A DNA stretch of 64,000 bases, from contig WPIO01000183.1 of NCBI GenBank assembly GCA_009760855.2, forward strand, positions 374,001 through 438,000. Reading direction: 5' to 3'. Every line of letters begins with the position of its first letter. Position 1 is the stretch's first letter. The position numbers and the translations under genes are program-made. Source of the stretch: Cristatella mucedo (lineage: Eukaryota > Bryozoa > Phylactolaemata > Cristatellidae). The notes below the pieces were generated by a model, which worked only from the letters and a program-made list of their open reading frames with translations, was not told where the DNA came from and did not search any database. Below, one piece after another: positions 57,681 to 64,000 of this stretch.

Positions 57681-59575
57681 CAATATTGCACTTGATAAAG
57701 CGCCCTCAGAGAACTTAATCTCTTTCTAGGCGCTTTACATTTGCTGCAAAGTGATACGCAATAGAATAGTAAGTAAAATCATGCTTGAAAAACAAAAAAA
57801 ATGAATAACATGGTTAGGGGTTACATGCACTGGGTCAGCATGCAAATGTGGTTAGTGGCAGCATGAACAGTGTCAGCACGCATAAGCACATCGAGGATGA
57901 ATCACAAGGACCCACTAAATGCTGTCCTAAATAGGTATGTTTTTAAGTTTCTTTTAAATGTGGTCAGGTCAGGGGATGTTCTGATGCAGGTCGGGAGGGA
58001 GTTCCAGGCTGTGGGAGCATACGAGCTAAATGCACGGTCTCCAAAGGATTTAAGGTTTGTACGAGGTATTTCTAGACTGTTGGATTCCGAAAAGCGAGTG
58101 GTACGATGCTTTGCCTGATGGGGTAGTATATCTGAAAGGTAGGCTGGAGCCATAGAATGAAGAGACCTAAAAGTGAGCGACAAAAACTTGAAGTCAATCC
58201 GTTGCTTGACTGGTAGCCAGTGCAGGTCGGCGAGAAGTGGAGTAATGTGGCAACTGCGACGCTCACGACAGACAAGCCTAGCTGCAGAGTTTTGCACCAG
58301 CTGCAATCGTCTGATCGCACATGCTGGTAGGCCTGTAAGCAGTGAGTTGCAGAAGTCGAGACGAGATGTCACAAATGCATGGACCAACTTGGACGTGATA
58401 TCCTTATCTAAACAAGCCCTAATTTTAGCAATGTTATGAAGCTGAAAATAGGCTGATTTGACTGTGGAGCTGATGTGGTCGTCTAACGAGAGGTCGCTTT
58501 GGAATATGACACCTAGATTTCGAGCTGATGCAACTGGAGATATGCTGGCAGAGCCAATTTTGAAAGTCAGCCTTTCCAATTTCTGAATAACACTAGGTTT
58601 GCCCATAACTAGTAAGTTAGTTTTATCATCGTTTAGTTTTAGAAAATTTGCTGCCATCCATGATCGGATGTCATCAATGCATGCAGCAAGTGAGTTGAGA
58701 GAATTTGAGGTGCTCGAAGGCTGGGAGGGATCAAAGCAAAGGTACAACTGAGTGTCATCCGCATAGAAGTGAAAGCCTAGATTGTGCTTGGCAATCACAT
58801 CAGCGAGAGGGAGAGTATAAACGGTAAAAAGGACCGGACCTAGCACAGAGCCCTGAGGTACTCCATATTTTAGAGGTACTTCAGATGATCTTTGTCCATT
58901 CACGTCAACACTCTGGAGTCTCCCACTGAGATAGGACCTGAACCACTGCAGAGCAGTGCCAGTGATGCCCAGGCGAGATGAGAGGCGCTCTAGAAGTACT
59001 TTGTGATCGATGATATCAAAAGCTACCGAAAGATCGAGCAAAACAAGAAGAGACACTCTACCCATGTCTGCATTCCTAAGTAGGTCGTTGTATACCCGAA
59101 GCAATGCTGACTCTGTGGAGTGATTAGCTCTAAAGCCAGACTGGAACTTACTAGCAAGGTGTGAGGTTTCGATATACGAGTTCAGCTGGTCTGCCACGAC
59201 CCGTTCCAGTGTCTTCGATAGGAATGGTAGAAGGGAGACTGGGCGGTAGTTGCTTAAGTTCTCTTGGTCTAGTGTAGCTTTCTTGAGAAGTGGCCTGACT
59301 ACAGCTTTTTTTAAAGGTGCTGGGACCTGACCTGAGGCTAATGACATATTAATGATGTTGGTTATGCATGGCAGCAGCAGATCAATGCAACGTAGGAGCA
59401 GGACAGTGGGAATAGGGTCCAGTGGACTTGTTGTCTTCTTTGATTGAGATACGAGCTTTAGGACTACATCACTAGTGACCTGTTTAAATGCAGACATTGA
59501 GGCACAGCCAGGAACCGAGGAACAGCATTCTAGTGGGAAGGTTGTCATCGCAGGGATTATTATTATTATTAGCAT
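57680..59575 (-). mobile_element. Longest LINE copy with intact reverse-transcriptase ORF
   Basis: A minus-strand element with tail at 57680-57740, 3' UTR to 57900, and one continuous ORF upstream to an (AAT)n run at 59558-59572. It lacks 5' UTR, ORF1 and the endonuclease region. The RT style (NYRPVSLLPFLSK, GVPQGSVLGP, YADDTQLYL) and the short-repeat tail place it near the CR1/L2/Rex group (family knowledge, not a phylogeny). Confidence 0.95.
57902..59575 (-). CDS. Non-LTR retrotransposon reverse transcriptase, 557 codons
   Basis: The uninterrupted frame starts in the (ATT) run (M-L-I-I-I-I-I) and enters homology by about residue 20. Landmarks: residues 108-119 SNYRPVSLLPFL; 178-187 with the first catalytic Asp in LLDLSVAFDI; 238-250 GVPQGSVLGPVLF; 271-274 YADD; about 300-320 MAANFLKLNDDKTNLLVMG (primer grip/thumb side); about 410-460 LDFCNSLLTG and LHWLPVKQ; C-terminus FRTAFSGSL. 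All catalytic Asp positions are present. There is no endonuclease, ORF1 or recognisable promoter. The true start is unknown because upstream sequence is missing, so the Met used is only the first in frame. Every comparable copy in the window is broken, making this the youngest or best-kept one. It may be expressed as a stand-alone RT fragment or be a recent 5'-truncated insertion; the second is simpler. Confidence 0.93.
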   Translation of the reverse strand: MLIIIIIPAMTTFPLECCSSVPGCASMSAFKQVTSDVVLKLVSQSKKTTSPLDPIPTVLLLRCIDLLLPCITNIINMSLASGQVPAPLKKAVVRPLLKKATLDQENLSNYRPVSLLPFLSKTLERVVADQLNSYIETSHLASKFQSGFRANHSTESALLRVYNDLLRNADMGRVSLLVLLDLSVAFDIIDHKVLLERLSSRLGITGTALQWFRSYLSGRLQSVDVNGQRSSEVPLKYGVPQGSVLGPVLFTVYTLPLADVIAKHNLGFHFYADDTQLYLCFDPSQPSSTSNSLNSLAACIDDIRSWMAANFLKLNDDKTNLLVMGKPSVIQKLERLTFKIGSASISPVASARNLGVIFQSDLSLDDHISSTVKSAYFQLHNIAKIRACLDKDITSKLVHAFVTSRLDFCNSLLTGLPACAIRRLQLVQNSAARLVCRERRSCHITPLLADLHWLPVKQRIDFKFLSLTFRSLHSMAPAYLSDILPHQAKHRTTRFSESNSLEIPRTNLKSFGDRAFSSYAPTAWNSLPTCIRTSPDLTTFKRNLKTYLFRTAFSGSL

Positions 59576-59611
59576 GCCTAGCCTGCTGAAATATAGTGGA
59601 TTAGTCTGCTA

Positions 59612-59724
59612 CGCTGGTGTACGAAGTGGTTAGCTCCGATCAAGGTCAAAAGGAATGTTTTCGGTGACCGAGGTCGTAGGCTCAAGCCCCGTGCCATACG
59701 TTGAAGCACCTGAATAGAGATGGG
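59612..59724 (+). mobile_element. tRNA-derived SINE (type B), truncated by a LINE
   Basis: GCTGGTGTACGAAGTGGTTA (head), GACCGAGGTCGTAGGCTCAA, GCCCCGTGCCATACG and TTGAAGCACCTGAATAGAGA match 54205-54350. The copy stops inside the tail hairpin at 59724, where LINE sequence begins. Confidence 0.82.
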
Positions 59725-61090
59725 TACAGTATATCTGCTTGTTTTGCTTGATCTTTCGGTAGCTTTTGATACTATCCATCACCAAGTACTTCTTGAGCGC
59801 CTCTCATCTCGTCTGGGCATCACTGGCACTGCTCTGCAACGGTTCAGGTCCTATCTCAGTGTGACTCCAAAATTTTGATGCGAATGGACCAAGATCATCC
59901 AAGGTACACATGAAATATTGGGTGCCTCAGGGCTCCTTGCATGGTGTGGTTATCTTCATGGTTTATGCTCTCATTCTTGCCAATGTGATTTCCATGCGCA
60001 ATCTAGGCCTTCACTTCTATGCGGATGACACTCAGTTGTACCTTTGCTTTGATCCATCCCAGCCGTTAATCACGTCGAATTCTCCTAACTCACTTGCTGC
60101 ATGTACTGATGACAACCAATCGTGGATGGCCACAAATTTTCTTGAGTTGAATGATGTTAAATCTAACTTACTAGTTATGGTCAAACCATGTGTGATTCAG
60201 AAATTGGAAACGCTAAATTTCTAAATTGGGTCTGCTGACATATCTTCTGTTGAATCTGCACGAAATCTAGGAGTCATGTTCCAAAGTGAACTTTCATAAG
60301 GCAACCAATTCACCTCCACAATCAAGTCTGCCTACTTTCAGCTACAAAATATTGCTTAAACTCCGGCTTAGGGATATCACATCTAAGTTGCTCCTTGCAT
60401 TTGTGACATCCCGTCTTGACTTCTATATCTCACTGCTTGCTGGCCTACCGGCAAGTGCAATCAGGCGATTACAGCTGGTACAAAACTCTACAGCTATCGT
60501 GAGCGTCGCAGTTGCCACATTTGCAACAGTTGCCACTTCTCGCCAACCTGCACTGGCGACCAGTCAAGCAACGGATCAACGTCAAGGTTGTGTGGCTCAC
60601 TTTTAGGTCCCTCTATTATTTGGCTCCTGCCTACCTATCAGATCTACTCCCCGACCAGCCTAAGCATCTTACCACCAGCTTTTCAGTCTTTTTACCTATA
60701 TCTCTTACAAACCTCAAATCCTTTGGAGATCGTGCCTTTAGTTCTTATCCTTCCAATGCCTGGAACTCACTCCCGACTTCCATCATGACATCCCCTGGCT
60801 TGACCACATTTAAGAAGAAATTAAAAACACACCTATTTAGGATAGCAAGCATTTAGCGGGTCCCTGTGATTCGCCCTTCATGTGCTTACTCGTGCTGACC
60901 CTGTGCATGCTGCCACTAACAACACTTGAATGATGACCCAGTGCATATCATTCCTAACCATGTTCTTCATGTTGTTTGTCAAGCAGGCTATACCACTAAC
61001 TATTCGACCGTGCTTCTTTTGCAGCAAATGCAAAGCGCCTAGAAAGAGATTTAGTTCTCTGAGGGCCCTTCATCAAGCGTATTATTATTA
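59725..61090 (+). mobile_element. LINE copy, broken, with tail
   Basis: Begins in the RT palm (LLVLLDLSVAFDTIHH-like), with GVPQGS changed to WVPQGSLHGV, and keeps HFYADDTQLYLCFDPSQP, LVTSRLDF-like and LHWRPVKQ blocks. Frames break at about 59885, 60222, 60298, 60357 and 60500. Tail: AAAGCGCCTAGAAAGAGATT, TAGTTCTCTGAGGGCCCTTC, (ATT)n. Diverged, so older than the 57680-59575 copy. Confidence 0.93.
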
Positions 61091-61091
61091 T

Positions 61092-61140
61092 TGTTGAGGT
61101 CTCTTGGGGTGCCATACAAATGAATTTTATTTATTTACTT
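61092..61140 (+). mobile_element. SINE-B-type tail remnant
   Basis: TTGAGGTCTCTTGGGGTGCC, ATACAAATGAATTTTATT. It matches the end of 54205-54350 and sits directly behind the LINE tail. Confidence 0.7.
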
Positions 61141-61144
61141 CGTA

Positions 61145-62265
61145 ACCAACAACTGCAATGCTGTTTCCGAACGTACAACTTTCCACCGACACTGCTACGC
61201 CACATGCCAACATCTGCTACTGGAAATCACCTATAGCCAACAGCAGCAACGACAGAAACTATCACAGTGGGTGACATCTTCTGACCGCGGACGACGTCAG
61301 CAGCCCGTGGACGACCATCGGGCAACCATTGAAAACATCGAATTTTGTGTAGAGTCTATCTGCGCCACTTCACTTACTATTACCCCCAACTTCAGTCCCA
61401 TGGCTAGGTGATCAGGTCAACTATTCAGACTCCCGAAACGAATTACTTTCTAATTGCTTAATTCTTAACTTAGTGAACCACATTTAACAGTTACAAGTGG
61501 TGCTTCTTAGCCTGCTCTTGCCTCTGACTTCGTTCTGGTCATCTCTCCAAAGCTTAGCATTGACGTGGGCACGTTCTACACGCATAAAATATTCCGGCTT
61601 ATGAAGTAATGGACCGTTGTTTCACTTTTCGTTCTACTTTTTCGCTTCGACTTGCGTGCATTGTTGTGTTGTGGCCTTCGGCATCATTATTAGCAGCACC
61701 TTCCGGTACGCTAAATCCTCGGCGTGCTAAATCAGCCAAACTATAGCTTATTTTCATTATTCGCCGTTCGTTAATTTTAACGGTTAGGAACAGATAAGGC
61801 GATACTCCATAGCCGAGGCCGCATTAAAGCCAACGCCGTTAATGTCTATGAACCCTTTGGCTCAGGTTATTAAAAGCCTGTAACACTCCATTGCTTTCAA
61901 ATAAATATACTTATCTTTATTGTGGATACATAACTTGTTTGCTATCACATGAGCCCTGTTTAACACTGCCGTGCTACTGCTACTATCGGCCTACCTGCGT
62001 GTATTGGTGCTGCACTACAAGTTACTAACCGCGATACAAGATTCAGGTATCATTGTTAGTCGGCACTTTGGTTGAGAATAGCACATCGAGTTACGAGCGC
62101 TGTCTTTTGAGGCCTTGTTATGCCCTGGCGTGGAAGCCGCACATCTCGTTAATAATAATTTGAATCGGAAGTGTGATTTAACGGCTGGGGATTGTTGACA
62201 GTCACCTTGAGCTAGTCTCAGTGCTTGCCATTTTATTGGTGAACCTCAACCCCGAAATATTTTAT
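61145..62265. other. No recognised gene
   Basis: No domain-bearing frame, exon or repeat-family member was seen. Confidence 0.4.
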
Positions 62266-62269
62266 TGTT

Positions 62270-62563
62270 GTGGTAAATTTTTTAACTGAATGCGATATGA
62301 AGTCGTTGAATGATGAAGTAGCTGCCTGCAATGCCGAACTTCAGTATTCTGGAAAATCTTCTGTTGAACTCCCGCTACTTACGGCGCCGTATTTAGCCAA
62401 AATTAGGCAAATCGGCATAGACTATTGTTCTGACTTTGTGCGACTTATGAAAATAGGCCCCGACACGCACACACGCGCGCGTGCGCGCTCGCGCGCACAC
62501 ACACACACACATTCGGTAATGGCGGTTGAGCTGCATTTAGCAGCATTAAGAGGGAGGCTTTAG
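62270..62563 (+). other. Unidentified open frame interrupted by CA repeat
   Basis: The first 65 codons are protein-like (CDMKSLNDEVAACNAELQYS, YLAKIRQIGIDYCSDFVRLM) but the frame then runs through a CA/CG microsatellite. It could contain an exon ending before 62460. Not recognised. Confidence 0.2.
62464..62512. repeat. (CA)n/(CG)n microsatellite
   Basis: A CACGCACACACGCGCGCG core followed by GCGC and a (CA)n run. Confidence 0.95.
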
Positions 62564-62569
62564 ATTGAA

Positions 62570-63770
62570 GAGTGGATGGATACCCTCAAGGCAGAGTTCA
62601 GAGGCCAACGTCTGAAGCAATACAATAGAAATATCTACCCTAAGTTTCATGGCTAAACAGCAGTCTGCTGTGAGTAATGCTGAGAATGTTATAGGCTGGA
62701 AATTGAGTTGGCTAACTACGGCAGAAGGCATGAATACTTTACTGTTTATTAAACAAACGTCAATGACGATCATCTCTCACGTGTCATAGTACTTGCGTAA
62801 CTTCTGCGATGATGCCATTGACTTTGCAACCTGGTGGATGCAAGACCTCATCTTCGAGTACGTGATTGTCGATCAACGTCGAGTGGTTACGACCAAGCTG
62901 CGGATGCTGAACTGGCATATCACAAAAACAAATGCACTAGACTTCCTGTAGCTGTGACTTAAGTGTTCTCTGCTATTCGAAAGTTTACCTGCGGGTGTAT
63001 GCTTAAAAGAGACATTGAAAACGAGACGTTGTCCGTGATACCTCACGACTGTTTAACTGAAATAAATGCAGACAAGACAGCACTGCCTAGCCGATTCCAG
63101 CACCGAGCATGATACCACACCTCGACAGCTCGTTCAACTTCTTGCATCGAGGTCTCCTCCCTCTGTCCTGTTACAAATCACGCTCCAAATAGAGATCGTT
63201 TAGTTGTATATTAAGAAATCACTTTGGCTGAAGGCACCTGTCTGAAAATGTGAAAATCTGAGGACTCTGGAGATGCCTTCACCCCAATCTGTTGGTAGGT
63301 GGGACACATAATCGCGAAAAAGATAAAGAACCGACAGCTACAGCGACAGCTTCGATGAAGTGCTTCTGCATACAATCCTCGCTATCAATTTGTCTTAGAG
63401 CCTAATGAGGTAACGAAGCCAAACGTGCACACCCACCTTTGTTCAAACATAACATTGTTCACACCTACCGTATAGTTGGATATTAGGTTTTTTTAATTTT
63501 TACTCTCTACTGGGGCTTTAAAATATGGAGGAGCAGTGAAGCAGTGGCGTTTCTGTAGCTCGGTCATTGCTTCACAGCTTCGACAACAAGCTCCCAGGGT
63601 GGTCACTCAAAGGTAACAATAATTACTGTTATCTATTCTGGGCTCTATTTTGTCCAGCCCTTTATAGTAATTATGATTATATTATCATTAATAGGTCATT
63701 TTTACAGCACGATGCGGAAGCCTGCTCTCTATCCAGGTTTTTACAGCTCGGTGCAGCAGCGTCAATACTT
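62570..63770. other. No recognised feature
   Basis: Mixed unique sequence with short frames only. Confidence 0.4.
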
Positions 63771-63771
63771 T

Positions 63772-63865
63772 TCCTTTACAGCAGGTATAAAGTGCCTAGA
63801 AACTGATTGAGTTCTCTTAGCGCTATACAATTGTTTACGATTAATTTTATTATTACTCAATGCTT
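63772..63865 (+). mobile_element. LINE/SINE hairpin tail
   Basis: GCAGGTATAAAGTGCCTAGA, AACTGATTGAGTTCTCTTAG and CGCTATACAATTGTTTACG, then TTTTATTATTAC. Intermediate between the LINE tail and the SINE-B tail. Confidence 0.75.
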
Positions 63866-64000
63866 AGTGACATCCATAGTATCAAGCATGCAAAAGAAAG
63901 CATCAGACCGGCATGAAAAAGTGAACATGAAAACGCTCCGTGCCGTTGGTTTGAAGAACCTCTGTCCCGTCCGGAGGTTGTCTACGGCAGATTCTTTGCC

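Overview
The window is nuclear DNA from a metazoan, most likely an invertebrate. Exons are short and spliced with GT-AG signals, introns run from a few hundred bases to nearly 3 kb, and there are long TG/TA microsatellites, tRNA-derived SINEs and non-LTR retrotransposons. No bacterial-style operons, rRNA or CRISPR arrays were seen. The phylum cannot be fixed from sequence reading alone.

Region 1 (1-13955, + strand) holds the 3' half of one recognisable gene, a connector enhancer of kinase suppressor of Ras (CNK/CNKSR family). Nine exons join with matching phases. They encode an acidic linker, a PH domain split over three exons, an acidic Ser/Asp-rich linker and the C-terminal helical segment typical of CNKs, then a stop at 13953-13955. 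The SAM, CRIC and PDZ exons should lie upstream of the window. The introns carry LINE 3' tails, a SINE fragment, long TG/TA tracts and a 36-bp-arm palindrome.

Region 2 (13956-20300) is gene-poor. It has two nested inverted repeats around a TA/TG tract, a probable solo LTR (18009-18393), a 15-bp minisatellite and a large TG tract. Region 3 (20302-20895, - strand) carries the last two exons of an astacin-family zinc metalloprotease.

Region 4 (20900-43200) has no recognised gene. It holds scattered relics of one LINE family, a tRNA-derived SINE family, another 15-bp minisatellite (38806-39155) and a few well-spliced but unidentified exon candidates. Region 5 (43200-63860) is dominated by mobile elements: many copies of the same LINE in both orientations, SINEs nested in and abutting them, and a decayed Ty3/gypsy element (49230-51660). 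One LINE copy keeps an uninterrupted 557-codon ORF with reverse-transcriptase motifs intact (57902-59575, - strand).

The unifying theme is a single LINE family whose 3' end is a hairpin (AGCGCC ... GGCGCT) followed by (ATT)n. More than twenty copies of that tail are in this window. A second tRNA-headed SINE type (54205-54350, 59612-59724) carries essentially the same hairpin tail, which suggests it borrows the LINE machinery. All identifications come from reading motifs; no database search was possible.
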